Shown one piece after another: positions 7,673-16,797 of a DNA stretch of 48,288 nucleotides. The translations under genes were made by a program, and so were the position numbers. The stretch spans positions 1 through 48,288 of the forward strand of contig JABWBP010000056.1 of the NCBI GenBank assembly GCA_013360445.1, read 5' to 3'. Below the pieces are notes generated by a model that was given only the letters and a program-made list of their open reading frames with translations, was not told the origin of the DNA and did no database searches. How positions within the stretch are numbered: the stretch's first letter is position 1; each line of letters opens with the position of its first letter. Source of the stretch: Calditrichaceae bacterium. GTDB lineage: Bacteria > Calditrichota > Calditrichia > RBG-13-44-9 > J075.

Positions 7673-8950
7673 ATGTTCGACAAAAAAGCCCACGCCTCTC
7701 TCAAGGGAAAAAAGCTCCACCCGGAAAGTCTGATGATGAGCTACGGCTACCGCCCGGACTGGTCCGAAGGGGCCATCAAATGCCCGATTTTCCAGACTTC
7801 CACCTTTGTTTTCAAAAGCGCGGAGGAAGGAAAAGCCTTTTTCGAGCTTGCCTATGGGCTGCGCGAAAAGGAACCCCGGGAAGAGATGGGGTTGATCTAC
7901 AGCCGCCTGAACAACCCCGATTTGGAAATCTTAGAAGACCGCCTGACCCTCTGGGATGAAGCGGAAGCTGCGGCGGTGTTCGAGAGCGGCATGGCCGCCA
8001 TCAGCACGGTGTTGTTGCATTTTTTGAATCCCGGGGACGTGGTGCTGCACAGCGAACCGCTTTACGGGGGGAGCGAGTATTTCATTACCAAAGTACTGCC
8101 GAAATTCGGCATTCACCCGGTTGGATTTGTCGCCGGCTCCGGGCGCAAGGAAATCCAGCGCATCATCGACCAGCGCGAGGCGGGAAAAAATCTGAAAGTT
8201 ATATTCATCGAGACCCCGGCCAATCCCACCAACGCCCTGGTGGATATGCGCATGTGCCGGGAATTTGCCGACCGGCACTCCACGGCGGAGCGGCGGGTGT
8301 TAGTGGCGGTGGACAATACCTTTTTGGGGCCGGTCTGGCAGCATCCCCTCAAACATGGGGCGGATCTGGTGCTCTATTCGGCGACCAAGTATATCGGCGG
8401 GCACAGCGACCTGATCGCCGGCGTATGCTTAGGGTCGGAAGAATTGATCAACCCGGTAAAAGCATTCCGTACTTTTTTAGGCAATATGGCCGGCCCCTGG
8501 ACCGGCTGGCTGATGATGCGCAGCTTGGAAACCCTGAAGCTGCGCATGACCTGCCAGATGAAAAACGCCCGTTACGTGGCGGATTTCCTCTCCGACCATC
8601 CCAAAGTGGAACGGATCTATTACCTGGGGCATCTGCGGGAAGGAGACCCGCAGTACGAGATTTACCGGCGGCAGTGCGTCTCCCCCGGGGCGATGATCAC
8701 CTTCGATATTGTCGGCGGGGAAGAGCAGGCGTTCCGCTTCCTGAACTCCCTGAAACTCATCAAATTGGCGGTCAGTTTGGGGAGCACCGAGTCCCTGGCC
8801 GAGCACCCCGCCACCATGACCCACTCCGACATTCCCGCGGAAGAGCAGGCCAAAATGGGCATTTCCGAAAAAATGGTGCGCTTGTCGATCGGGGTGGAGA
8901 ACCCGGAAGACCTGGTGCTGGACATCGGCCAGGCGCTGGATGCGGTGTAG
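7673..8950 (+). CDS. Cys/Met metabolism PLP enzyme (methionine gamma-lyase-like)
   Basis: A 425-residue fold-type I PLP enzyme of the cystathionine gamma-synthase/lyase and methionine gamma-lyase family. The PLP lysine is Lys239 in YSATKYIGGHSD, the cofactor-binding Asp214 is in VAVDNTF, and YSRLNNPDLE and ESGMAAIST are family blocks. The start is the ATG at 7673; GGAGG lies 6 bases upstream and an earlier in-frame TTG would put that site inside the gene. The enzyme cleaves or replaces the gamma-substituent of Met, homocysteine or cystathionine derivatives; which one cannot be told from sequence. If it is a methionine gamma-lyase it would release methanethiol, which is of interest beside corrinoid methyl-transfer genes. 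Confidence 0.85.
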   Translation: MFDKKAHASLKGKKLHPESLMMSYGYRPDWSEGAIKCPIFQTSTFVFKSAEEGKAFFELAYGLREKEPREEMGLIYSRLNNPDLEILEDRLTLWDEAEAAAVFESGMAAISTVLLHFLNPGDVVLHSEPLYGGSEYFITKVLPKFGIHPVGFVAGSGRKEIQRIIDQREAGKNLKVIFIETPANPTNALVDMRMCREFADRHSTAERRVLVAVDNTFLGPVWQHPLKHGADLVLYSATKYIGGHSDLIAGVCLGSEELINPVKAFRTFLGNMAGPWTGWLMMRSLETLKLRMTCQMKNARYVADFLSDHPKVERIYYLGHLREGDPQYEIYRRQCVSPGAMITFDIVGGEEQAFRFLNSLKLIKLAVSLGSTESLAEHPATMTHSDIPAEEQAKMGISEKMVRLSIGVENPEDLVLDIGQALDAV

Positions 8951-8969
8951 GCAGGAGCAGGGCGTTTTT

Positions 8970-9073
8970 AATTGACAATTGGCAATTAGCAATTGGCAAT
9001 TGTCAATTGCCAATTTTGGGGGAGCGGGAGCGGGGATAATGAAAATTGCCTACTGCCTACCTGCCTATTGCTC
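8970..9073. repeat. composite AATTGCCAATT plus TGCCTACTGCC repeat
   Basis: First part (8970-9015): alternating AATTGGCAATT and AATTGCCAATT words, mostly self-complementary. Second part (9017-9073): GGGAGCGGGAGCGGGG, then ATAATGAAAATTGCC and TGCCTAC repeats. The second part is homologous, in inverse orientation, to 25762-25916. The block lies between the PLP lyase stop and the sirtuin start. Confidence 0.75.
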
Positions 9074-9099
9074 ACGACAAAGGAGTAGCGCAATAAACC

Positions 9100-9864
9100 A
9101 TGGCTGATAAAATCATTCGCGCACTGGTGGAATACCTGAGAAGCGCCCAACACATCCTGGTGTTTACCGGGGCGGGCATTTCTACCGCCAGCGGCATTCC
9201 CGATTACCGCGGGCCGCAAGGGGTATGGACCCGCCGCCAGCCGGTGTATTACGACGATTTTATGAATTCCGAAGCAGCCCGCATCGAATACTGGGATTAC
9301 AAATTAGAGGGGTGGGAGGCTTTTCGCACCGCCCGGCCCACTTCCGTTCACCACGCAATTGCAGATTTGGAACGCAGCGCAAAGCTGTTGATGGTAGTTA
9401 CCCAAAACGTGGACGGGCTGCATTCCAAAGCCGGCGTCTCGGGGGAGCGTTTGGTGGAGTTGCACGGTACCAATTCGGAGGTGGAGTGCCAGCAGTGCGG
9501 CCGGCGCAGCGATCCCGCACCCCATTACGAGTTCTTTCGAAAGCGCCGCAAACCGCCGCTTTGCGGCTGCGGGGGATTGCTGAAGCCCGCTACCATCAGT
9601 TTCGGGCAGCAGCTGCGCCAGGAAGATCTGGCGCGGGCATTTTCCGCCGCGAACAAAACCAACCTGGTGATCGCCCTCGGCTCCACCCTCTCGGTGTACC
9701 CCGCGGCGGATATTCCCCTTTTGGCGGCAAAGCGCGGCGCTCCTTACATCATCATCAATCGCGGGGAAACCGACCACGATGCGCTGCCGGTGGTAACCCT
9801 GCGATTGGAAGGAGACGTGGGAGAGATTTTTCCCCCGGCGGTGAAAAAAGCTCTCCGGGCATGA
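9100..9864 (+). CDS. Sir2-family NAD-dependent protein deacylase
   Basis: A 254-residue sirtuin with all core motifs: GAGISTASGIPDYRG (24-38) for NAD binding, TQNVDGLH (101-108), the catalytic His122 in VELHGT, and a four-cysteine zinc ribbon (Cys130, Cys133, Cys155, Cys157). It should remove acyl groups from lysines using NAD+. The start at 9100 follows AGGAG at a slightly long distance of about 14 bases. A second, more divergent sirtuin is encoded at 19337-20179. The genes on both sides are separated from it by word-type repeats rather than packed in an operon. Confidence 0.9.
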   Translation: MADKIIRALVEYLRSAQHILVFTGAGISTASGIPDYRGPQGVWTRRQPVYYDDFMNSEAARIEYWDYKLEGWEAFRTARPTSVHHAIADLERSAKLLMVVTQNVDGLHSKAGVSGERLVELHGTNSEVECQQCGRRSDPAPHYEFFRKRRKPPLCGCGGLLKPATISFGQQLRQEDLARAFSAANKTNLVIALGSTLSVYPAADIPLLAAKRGAPYIIINRGETDHDALPVVTLRLEGDVGEIFPPAVKKALRA

Positions 9865-9875
9865 AAACGAATTAT

Positions 9876-9914
9876 AATTGCCAATTAGCAATTGGCAATT
9901 GGCAATTGCCAATT
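9876..9914. repeat. AATTGCCAATT word repeat
   Basis: A 39-base self-complementary array of AATTGCCAATT and AATTGGCAATT words, starting 12 bases after the sirtuin stop. Same family as 8970-9015 and 46566-46605. Confidence 0.75.
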
Positions 9915-9922
9915 AAGAAGGG

Positions 9923-10594
9923 ATGATAGTAAAGGCCATGAAGGAAAACCATCTCACGGTTCCGCGAACCGCGCGGTATTTTACCCTGGGAACGCCCGGG
10001 GAACATCTTCGCGAGGTCTGGTTCGTCTGCCACGGCTACGGGCAGCTGGCGGAGTATTTTTTGCGCAATTTCAGGACCCTCGACGATGGCTCCCGGCTGA
10101 TCGCGGCTCCCGAGGCGCTGTCGCGTTTTTACCTCACCGGCGCATTCGAGCGCATCGGGGCTACCTGGATGACCCGGGAAGACCGCCTGAACGAGATCAA
10201 CGATTACGTGAACTACCTCGATGCGCTTTATGAGCGTGTTTTTTCGGAGATTCGGCGCGAGAGCGTCAAAGTTATCGCGTTTGGATTTTCCCAGGGAACC
10301 GCCACGGTTTGCCGCTGGATCAGCCGGGGAGCCGTAAAAGTTGACCGGCTGATCCTGTGGGCCGGGCAGATTCCCCCGGAACTGGATTTGCCGGGCCAAA
10401 AGGATATTTTCAGCCGGGTAAACCTGACCGTGGTGTTAGGAACCGAAGACCAATACGCCAAACCGGAACTGGTCGCGGAGCAAGAAGCCCGTTTGAAAGC
10501 CAGCAGCGTTCCTTTTCAATTCATCAGCTTCGCGGGCGGGCACGTGATCGACCGCGAAGCATTGAAAGAGCTGGCGCGGGGGGAAGAAGTATGA
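9923..10594 (+). CDS. alpha/beta hydrolase (phospholipase/carboxylesterase type)
   Basis: A 223-residue protein with an alpha/beta-hydrolase triad. The nucleophile is Ser123 in GFSQG, the acid is probably Asp176 in LGTEDQYA, and the base is His207 in AGGHVIDRE. An oxyanion-type HGYGQ segment lies at 37-41. The family (Abhydrolase_2) hydrolyses short esters or lysophospholipids; the substrate here is unknown. Two ATG codons (9923 and 9938) could start the gene, and neither has a strong ribosome site: GAAGGG abuts the first and AAAGG precedes the second by two bases. No signal peptide is visible. Confidence 0.8.
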   Translation: MIVKAMKENHLTVPRTARYFTLGTPGEHLREVWFVCHGYGQLAEYFLRNFRTLDDGSRLIAAPEALSRFYLTGAFERIGATWMTREDRLNEINDYVNYLDALYERVFSEIRRESVKVIAFGFSQGTATVCRWISRGAVKVDRLILWAGQIPPELDLPGQKDIFSRVNLTVVLGTEDQYAKPELVAEQEARLKASSVPFQFISFAGGHVIDREALKELARGEEV

Positions 10595-10598
10595 ATCT

Positions 10599-10660
10599 AC
10601 TCGTTACACCGCTCTGCGGTGTAACGCCCCGGGGGAAGCTCTGCTTCCCGGCAAACGAGT
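10599..10660. repeat. three-way-junction palindrome
   Basis: An outer pair ACTCGTT / AACGAGT (10599-10605, 10654-10660) encloses two hairpins. They are GTTACACCGC-TCT-GCGGTGTAAC (10603-10625) and GGGAAGC-TCT-GCTTCCC (10633-10649), both with a TCT loop. It begins 5 bases after the hydrolase stop. There is no T-run, so it is not a classical terminator. Its architecture resembles 19266-19317. Confidence 0.7.
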
Positions 10661-10702
10661 TGTCAAAAACCGGGTGATAAGACAGGAAAGGGACAATAGC
10701 CA

Positions 10703-11338
10703 ATGATTTCAGCATTAGACGCGCTCGAACGCCTGCGGGAGGGAAACCGCCGTTTCGTTTCCGGCGTTCGCAGCCTCGATACACTGATAAGCCAGACCCG
10801 GCGCAGCGAATTTGTGGCCGGCCAGGAACCATTTGCCGTTATCCTGGGCTGCTCCGACTCGCGCGCGCCGGTAGAGATCATTTTTGACCAGGGGTTGGGC
10901 GACCTGTTCGTAATTCGCGTTGCCGGCAATATCGTTGCTCCTTCCCAAATAGGCAGCGTTGAATTCGCCGCAGAGCGATTCGGCACGCGGCTGGTCGTGA
11001 TCCTCGGGCATACCCGCTGCGGGGCCGTCCAGGCCACCCTGGAAGAGCTTCAGCGGCCGGCTGAAAATCAATCCCGCAATCTGCGTTCGATTGTCGATCG
11101 CATCCGGCCATCCGTCGAACCGTTGCTCGCGACCGAACTCCGGCGCGACCCGGAGGCCCTGGCGCGGCACGCCGTCCGGGCAAATGTGCGCGTCTCGGTA
11201 AATTACCTGCGACACGGATCGGAAATTCTCGAACGGCTGATTCAGAGCGATGGGCTGATGGTTGTGGGAGCCGAGTATTCGCTGGAAACCGGGGTGGTCG
11301 ATTTTTTTGACGGTGTGCCTGCGCCAATTAAGAGTTGA
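10703..11338 (+). CDS. beta-class carbonic anhydrase
   Basis: A 211-residue beta-carbonic anhydrase. Zinc ligands Cys50 and Asp52 with partner Arg54 lie in GCSDSRAP, and His103 and Cys106 lie in GHTRCGAV. It interconverts CO2 and bicarbonate in the cytoplasm. The start at 10703 is preceded by AGGAAAGGG. Length matches the family. The next gene, a small barrel protein, starts 33 bases on, so the two may be co-transcribed. Confidence 0.92.
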   Translation: MISALDALERLREGNRRFVSGVRSLDTLISQTRRSEFVAGQEPFAVILGCSDSRAPVEIIFDQGLGDLFVIRVAGNIVAPSQIGSVEFAAERFGTRLVVILGHTRCGAVQATLEELQRPAENQSRNLRSIVDRIRPSVEPLLATELRRDPEALARHAVRANVRVSVNYLRHGSEILERLIQSDGLMVVGAEYSLETGVVDFFDGVPAPIKS

Positions 11339-11371
11339 TGATGAAGTTCCCCTTCAATCCAGGGGAGGCTT

Positions 11372-11671
11372 ATGAAAATCCTCGCCATTGAATATGAAAA
11401 GGCCGGAGTGAGGGCAGAGGAATTTGCTCCGCATCTCAAGGCGGAAGCAGCACGGTTATGGGAACTCTACCAGAGCGGGATCGTTCGTGAACTCTACTTC
11501 CGGCAAGACCGACATAGTGCGGTTCTGATACTCGAATGCCCGGGTATTAAAGAAGCTGAGGAAGTACTTAATACGCTGCCATTAGTTACAGAAGGGCTGA
11601 TTACTTTTGAGATCATCCCTTTGATCCCCTATCCCGGCTTTTCCAGGCTGTTCGGCGACAAAACGTATTGA
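11372..11671 (+). CDS. small dimeric alpha/beta-barrel protein (muconolactone-isomerase/YCII-like)
   Basis: A 99-residue protein that resembles the ferredoxin-like dimeric barrel family of muconolactone isomerase and YCII-type proteins. The segment REIYFRxDRxxAVLxLEC is recognisable as RELYFRQDRHSAVLILEC, followed by the IPLIPYPGFSRLF end. No catalytic residue can be assigned. The start at 11372 has a strong GGGAGG 6 bases upstream. The gene ends in a TGA that lies 12 bases before the ATG of the ABC exporter gene, so translation may be coupled. Confidence 0.65.
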   Translation: MKILAIEYEKAGVRAEEFAPHLKAEAARLWELYQSGIVRELYFRQDRHSAVLILECPGIKEAEEVLNTLPLVTEGLITFEIIPLIPYPGFSRLFGDKTY

Positions 11672-11682
11672 GAAAACCCCTT

Positions 11683-13547
11683 ATGCTCAAAATCCCTTCC
11701 TTTCTGAATTTCCGCTCCCGGCCGGTAAACGGCCAAGACGGCGAGGAGCTTCCCTCCCTCAAGGAGCGATTAATCGCGCTGCGCAACATCCCGCGCATGT
11801 TCAAACTGATCTGGAAAACCAGCCCGCCCATGACCCTGGCCAACCTGGGCCTGCGGCTGATCCAGGCCGCCACCCCCCTGGCAATGCTCTACTTAGGAAA
11901 GCTGATCATCGATGAGATCGTGCGCCTGGTGGGCAGCGGCGGCAACGATCTCTCCTATCTCTGGAAGCTGGTGGCGGCGGAACTTTCGATTGCCATTCTC
12001 TCCGACCTGGTGGGGCGGGGAATTTCCCTGTTAGACAGTCTGTTAGGAGATTTGTTCACCAACCGCACCTCGGTGCAGTTAATGGACAAAGCCGCGCTGA
12101 TGGACCTGGAGAACTTCGAGGATTCCACTTTTTACGACAAGTTAGAACGCGCCCGCCGCCAGACCACCGGGCGCATGGTGCTGATGTCCCAGGCGCTCGG
12201 CCAGGTTCAGGATATTATTACCATCACCTTCCTGGCCGGGGGCCTGATCGCCTTCAACCCCTGGCTGATCGTGCTGTTGGTGGTGACCGTCATCCCCGCT
12301 TTCTTAGGAGAAGCTCACTTCAACACCCGCAGCTATTCCCTGATGCGCAGGTGGACCCCGGAGCGCCGCCAATTGGATTACCTGCGCTACACCGGCGCCA
12401 GCGACCTCACCGCCAAAGAGGTCAAAATCTTCGGCCTCTCCGCTTACCTTACCCGGCTCTACGAGCAGTTAGCGAACGATTTTTACCGCGCCAATCGCGC
12501 CCTGGCGGTGAAACGGGCAAGTTGGGGAGGGTTTTTGGCCGCGGTCGCCAGCATGGGCTACTACTCCGCATATGCGCTTATCGCCTGGCGCACCGCCAGC
12601 GGCCATCTCTCTTTAGGCGATCTGACATTTCTGGCCGGGTCGTTTTCCCGGATGCGCTCCCTGCTCCAGGGAATTCTCACCCGTTTTTCCAGCCTGGCGG
12701 AGGGCGCGCTCTATTTGAACGACCTGTTTGAATTTTTCGAGTTGCAGCCGCAGATCGTTTCACCGCCACATCCCCGCCCCTTTCCGGCTCCCATCCGCCG
12801 CGGTTTTGTATTTGAAGGCGTGGGATTCCGTTATCCCGGCTCGCAGGAATGGGCATTGCGCCACATTTCTTTTGAGTTGAAGGCCGGGGAAAAGTTGGCC
12901 CTGGTGGGAGAAAACGGGGCCGGAAAGACCACCCTGGTCAAATTGCTGGCGCGGTTGTACGATCCCGGCGAAGGACGAATTTTATTAGACGACTTCGATT
13001 TGCGGGAGTACGACGTGCAGGATGTACGCCGTGAAATCGGGATCATTTTCCAGGATTATGTTCGCTACCATTTTACGGCGGGGGATAATATCGCCATCGG
13101 GCGCATAGAAGCGCGCGAGAACCGCTCCCAGGTCGAAAACGCCGCTAAACAGGGGCTTGCCGATAGCGTAATCGAAAAACTTCCCGGGCGGTACGAACAG
13201 ATTTTAGGAAAGCGGTTTGATACCGGGGTAGAACTCTCCGGCGGGGAGTGGCAGAAAATCGCCCTGGCGCGCGCTTACATGCGCGATGCCCAGACCTGAT
13301 CCTCGACGAACCTACCGCCTCGCTGGACGCCCGGGCGGAACGCCAGGTTTACGAGCGTTTTACGGATTTGACCCGCGGCAAAACCGCGGTGCTGATCTCG
13401 CACCGTTTCTCGACCGTGCGCATGGCCGACCGCATTTTGGTACTGGAAAACGGGGGCATCCTGGAAATCGGCGCTCACGCGGAACTGCTCGAAATGAATG
13501 GGCGCTACGCGGAATTGTTCAACCTTCAGGCGGAAGGGTACCGGTGA
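11683..13547 (+). pseudogene. ABC exporter (fused membrane and ATPase), frameshifted
   Basis: A single-chain half-ABC exporter: an N-terminal membrane domain (about residues 40-330) followed by the ATPase. Walker A GENGAGKT is at 409-416, the Q-loop is in IFQDYV and the LSGGE signature starts at 518. The frame breaks in CAGACCTGATC near 13294-13302. One missing C would restore QTLILDEPTASLD (Walker B) in the next frame, which continues to the H-loop (LISHRFS) and stop at 13547. All motifs are intact apart from this, so it is either a very recent inactivation or a base-calling error. The start could be the ATG at 11683 or a TTG at 11668 overlapping the previous stop. The exported substrate is unknown. 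Confidence 0.8.
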
Positions 13548-13557
13548 GAGTCAAAGC

Positions 13558-13587
13558 GGGATGAGTAAGGCTGGCAACACTCATCCC
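13558..13587. terminator. hairpin after the ABC exporter gene
   Basis: 9-bp stem GGGATGAGT / ACTCATCCC with a 12-base loop, 10 bases after the exporter stop, between convergent genes. No T-run follows, so it is at best a weak or Rho-assisted terminator or an mRNA 3' hairpin. Confidence 0.4.
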
Positions 13588-13655
13588 CAATCTAATTCAC
13601 GGAAGGATCGCTCCGGAATATCGAAGAACGGAGTCACCCCGGCGCGGCTGCTCAT

Positions 13656-14111
13656 TTACCGCGTCGCCAGAAAAAGATAAACCATGCCAATCCCCAGCGC
13701 CGCCCCGGCAATCACGTCTCGCACCCAGTGCTCCTTCGCCCAGATGCGGCTGTAGCCGGTCAGCCCGGCCAGCAGGTAGGGCGCAATCGCCCAGGGAAAA
13801 CCGAACTGGAAATGCACGAACGCCGCGCCCATAAAGGCGCTGGAAGTGTGCCCGCTGGGAAAGCTATAGGAACTGCCGTTGGGGCGCCTGCCCAGGGGGG
13901 TGAAATTAAAAATAAGCTTCAGCAAATGGGTCAGCGCTGTGGTGGACAGCCCCGCATAAGTCCAATTTTGCGCTGCCCGGACGTCTCCTTGCAGCGCCAG
14001 CGCCAGCAGCGCCGCCCAGGGGAGAGCGTATTGGAGAATATCGCCGATGTCCTCGAGGTTCTCGATGGAAAACGGTCGCAGCTTTTGCAAGAGTTCCGGG
14101 GAGTTGAGCAT
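13656..14111 (-). CDS. PAP2-family membrane phosphatase
   Basis: A protein of about 151 residues with the three PAP2 blocks: KLIFNFTPLGRRP (Lys65 to Pro77), PSGHTSS (85-91, His88) and SRIWAKEHWVRD (His128, Asp132). Several hydrophobic helices surround them. These enzymes dephosphorylate lipid phosphates or undecaprenyl pyrophosphate at the membrane. The start at 14111 has GGAG 9 bases upstream; the longer in-frame extension lacks a ribosome site. It is short for the family but the active site is complete. Confidence 0.85.
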   Translation of the reverse strand: MLNSPELLQKLRPFSIENLEDIGDILQYALPWAALLALALQGDVRAAQNWTYAGLSTTALTHLLKLIFNFTPLGRRPNGSSYSFPSGHTSSAFMGAAFVHFQFGFPWAIAPYLLAGLTGYSRIWAKEHWVRDVIAGAALGIGMVYLFLATR

Positions 14112-14302
14112 GGTCCTCTCCTGATTTTCTGCCAATTTGTGTAAGACATTAAAGAATTGCCCACGAAATAACCCCAAATGGTGGTATTGAATTCGTTTTG
14201 TGTATTTCGCGTGTTTTGTGGGCCAACTCTTGCTGGGTTGGTTATCTATTTTCAGATTTTAAGGAGACGGCAAAGGATTTCACGCCGAATTTTGGGAAAA
14301 AA

Positions 14303-14331
14303 GAAGGGGTTCGGCCATGCCAAACCCCTTC
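14303..14331 (-). terminator. intrinsic terminator of the cytochrome c gene
   Basis: 13-bp stem GAAGGGGTTCGGC / GCCAAACCCCTTC with a CAT loop. Read on the minus strand it is followed by TTTTTT (14297-14302 on the plus strand). It lies about 38 bases after the cytochrome stop. Confidence 0.8.
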
Positions 14332-14369
14332 GGAATGAGTCAAACTGCTGGGTAGTGATTCAAAAAGTT

Positions 14370-14930
14370 TTATCCCGCCGGAACCGGGTGGGCAATCTTT
14401 TTCCACTGTTCTTCAAAATTGAAACCTTTGAAGGTGGGGCTTTCTTCATTATGGCAGGTGCGGCACTGCTTTTCCGCGGTACCGTCCGCAACCAGGATCG
14501 CCTTCATGCCATTCTTGATCGACTCTTCCCGGCTTTCCATGATTTTTTTAGTTTTATAATCGCCGCCGGCGCCGTGGCAGGTTTCGCATTGCACCCCGTG
14601 TTCGACGGCAAATTTAGGCCCAACCAGGGTGGTGTCGCCCACCAGGTCGTACCCGGAAGCATGGCACTTCAAACATTCCGGCGCTTCGTGAGGCGCTTTG
14701 GCAATGCCCTTTTCTTTCGCGATTTTGATCGATTCTTCCGATTTCAGGGTGGCAAAGGCCTGGGCGTGCTTGCTGGCTTCCCAAATAGCTACCTGTTTTC
14801 CCTGTTTTTCGGTTTTGTGGCAGGTTTTACACTTGTCCACCCCGATGAACTGGTGCTTCTTGGCGCCTTCCTGGGCAATCAGATAACTTGCAAAGATGAC
14901 CGATAGGATACCGAGAACAATTTTCTTCAT
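14370..14930 (-). CDS. exported tetraheme cytochrome c
   Basis: A 186-residue protein with an N-terminal signal peptide (MKKIVLGILSVIFASYLIAQ) and four CxxCH haem-binding motifs at residues 34-38, 86-90, 115-119 and 156-160. Spacing and length resemble the cytochrome c554-like electron carriers. It should act outside the inner membrane in electron transfer. The start at 14930 has GGAGG 6 bases upstream. It has its own promoter and terminator, so it is a single-gene unit; its electron partner is not in the window. Confidence 0.9.
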   Translation of the reverse strand: MKKIVLGILSVIFASYLIAQEGAKKHQFIGVDKCKTCHKTEKQGKQVAIWEASKHAQAFATLKSEESIKIAKEKGIAKAPHEAPECLKCHASGYDLVGDTTLVGPKFAVEHGVQCETCHGAGGDYKTKKIMESREESIKNGMKAILVADGTAEKQCRTCHNEESPTFKGFNFEEQWKKIAHPVPAG

Positions 14931-14987
14931 TAGAACCTCCTGAGTTAGTTAACCAACCATACATTCCAGCTAAACGAATGCCGGAGA

Positions 14988-15015
14988 AATATATTCATTT
15001 GAAAGGGAATTGCAA
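14988..15015 (-). promoter_or_regulatory. sigma70-type promoter for the cytochrome c gene
   Basis: Read on the minus strand: -35 TTGCAA (15010-15015), 16-base spacer, -10 TATATT (14988-14993), about 58 bases before the start codon. Confidence 0.5.
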
Positions 15016-15036
15016 AGCATTTTGATAATTCCCCGG

Positions 15037-16767
15037 TTACATGGAAATCGACCCCTTGCGGAAATCCGTTTTTCCCAAATGAACGTTGACCAGCGCCGGA
15101 ATTCCCCCCGCCGCAGCTTTTTGGGCAAGGTGCAAAGTTTCGGCAATTCTTCCCGGCTCTTTAAGCAAAAATCCTTTTCCCCCAAACCCTTCGGCGACGC
15201 GGTGGTAATCGCTACGGCGCAGCGCTGTTCCAACCTCATCGCTAAACACTTCTACCTGCTCCCGCGCGATTTGGGTCCATCCGGCGTCGTTGCCCACCAC
15301 CGCAATGATCGGGACCTGATGGCGCACGAAGGTATCGAATTCCGCCAGGCTATATCCCGCCGAGCCGTCCCCGTACAATATCCACACCTCCGCTTCCGGG
15401 CGGCAGAGTTTGGCGCCCAACGCGAACCCCGCCCCCGCGCCCAGGGCGCCGAATACCCCGGGATCCAGCCAGGACAGCGGCCCGCGCGGGCTGATGATGT
15501 AAGAGGCGGTGGCCACAAAATCGCCTCCGTCGGCCGCCAGCACGCTTTGCTCGGTGATCCGGGATTCGATTTCCCGGCAAATTAGCAGGGGATTTAGCCC
15601 GGAATCGCCCGGCTCTTCGGACTTGCGCTGAATTTCTGCATCCCGTTCCTCATCGCGGCGGCGCAACTGCTCTATCCAACCCGCCCAGGCGCGATTTTCA
15701 ATGTTCTGCTCCGAAAGTTGGCGCAAAAACAGCCCCACGTCGCCCATGACGCCCAAATCGGGGCGGCGATTTTTCCGCATCTCCGTGCGGCTGCGGTTGG
15801 CGGAAACCAGGTACGCCCCCCGGCGGATATGCCGCCCGTAATCCAACCGGAAATCGCAGGGAACCCCGGCAAGAATGACCAGGTCCGCCTCTTTGAGGGC
15901 CTGGCGGCGCTGGTGGCGCATCTGCAACGGGTGATTCCGTCCCAACAATCCCCGGGCCATGCCGGAAAGATACACCGGCGCGCCCAAGCGTTCGACCGCG
16001 CTGGCAATCCCGGCGGCCTCCGGCGCTTCCAACACCGCCTGGCTGCCCAGGAGCAGCAGGGGGCGCTCGGCTCTACCCAGTTTTTCCGCCGCCCGGCGAA
16101 TTTTTGCGGGGGAGGGCAGGGGAGGTGAAACAGAGCGAGGAATGCCTGGTTTGACGCCTTCCGCTCCCGCAAAAAGGTTGTTAACGTGCCGCTGCAGGTA
16201 CAGTTTGAGCAGGCGGTCGGACAGGGAGCCGCGGGATTGCGATTTTCCCCCGTACCACTGGCGCACCAGGGATTCATCGTACAATAGATCCACCGGGCAT
16301 TCTAAGAATACCGGGCCGGGGACCCCGCTGCGGCAAACCCGGAAGGCTTGCTCCAGCGCCGGGGCCAGTTCCTTCACGCGTCTAAGCGATTTTGCCCATT
16401 TCACGTGGGGTTCGAGCAGCGCCATCTGGTCGATATCCTGTAACGCGCCGCGACCTTTCAAGGCCGTGGCGGTCGCCCCGCCTAATAACACCACGGGGGA
16501 TTGCGCCAACTGCGCATTTTTGACCGCGGTGATGGTGTTGGTAAGCCCCGGCCCGGCGGTCACCGCGGCCACCCCGGGAATGCCGGTGAGCCGGGCGACG
16601 GCGTCCGCCGCGAACACCGCGCTGGCCTCGTGCCGCACGTCGATGACCCGGATGCCGCGTTGCTTGCAGCCCACCAGGATGGGAGAGATGTGCCCGCCGC
16701 ACAGGGTGAATAGAAACGGAACTCCCTGCGCTTTCAAAATTTCGGCAATGATGTCGCCGCCGTGCAT
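15037..16767 (-). CDS. thiamine-diphosphate enzyme, acetolactate synthase-like (ILVBL/2-hydroxyacyl-CoA lyase type)
   Basis: A 576-residue three-domain ThDP enzyme. The N-terminal pyrimidine-binding domain has catalytic Glu47 in [12 protein letters not shown] and the TAGPGLTNT block. The C-terminal domain has the GDG...N ThDP/Mg motif (GDGSAGYSL to GNDAGW, about 466-492). The C-terminal part resembles ILVBL/HACL2-type proteins more than anabolic IlvB, and no small regulatory subunit gene is adjacent. It probably cleaves or joins 2-oxo or 2-hydroxyacyl substrates. The start at 16767 has GGAGG 7 bases upstream. A methyltransferase gene lies just upstream on the same strand. The exact reaction is unknown. 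Confidence 0.82.
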   Translation of the reverse strand: MHGGDIIAEILKAQGVPFLFTLCGGHISPILVGCKQRGIRVIDVRHEASAVFAADAVARLTGIPGVAAVTAGPGLTNTITAVKNAQLAQSPVVLLGGATATALKGRGALQDIDQMALLEPHVKWAKSLRRVKELAPALEQAFRVCRSGVPGPVFLECPVDLLYDESLVRQWYGGKSQSRGSLSDRLLKLYLQRHVNNLFAGAEGVKPGIPRSVSPPLPSPAKIRRAAEKLGRAERPLLLLGSQAVLEAPEAAGIASAVERLGAPVYLSGMARGLLGRNHPLQMRHQRRQALKEADLVILAGVPCDFRLDYGRHIRRGAYLVSANRSRTEMRKNRRPDLGVMGDVGLFLRQLSEQNIENRAWAGWIEQLRRRDEERDAEIQRKSEEPGDSGLNPLLICREIESRITEQSVLAADGGDFVATASYIISPRGPLSWLDPGVFGALGAGAGFALGAKLCRPEAEVWILYGDGSAGYSLAEFDTFVRHQVPIIAVVGNDAGWTQIAREQVEVFSDEVGTALRRSDYHRVAEGFGGKGFLLKEPGRIAETLHLAQKAAAGGIPALVNVHLGKTDFRKGSISM

Positions 16768-16797
16768 GTTATTTCCTCCATAGATTTACGGAGTCGA

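Noticed and set aside
9100-9864. Sirtuin as part of an antiphage system
   Set aside because: It is a complete deacylase-type sirtuin flanked by metabolic genes, with no argonaute, nuclease or other defence partner nearby.
10599-10660. Riboswitch
   Set aside because: The three-way fold lacks any conserved riboswitch core I recognise and sits just after a stop codon; a 3'-end or repeat element explains it better.
15037-16767. Naming this gene ilvB (acetolactate synthase large subunit)
   Set aside because: No small-subunit gene, no branched-chain amino acid genes nearby, and the C-terminal half looks more like ILVBL-type proteins.
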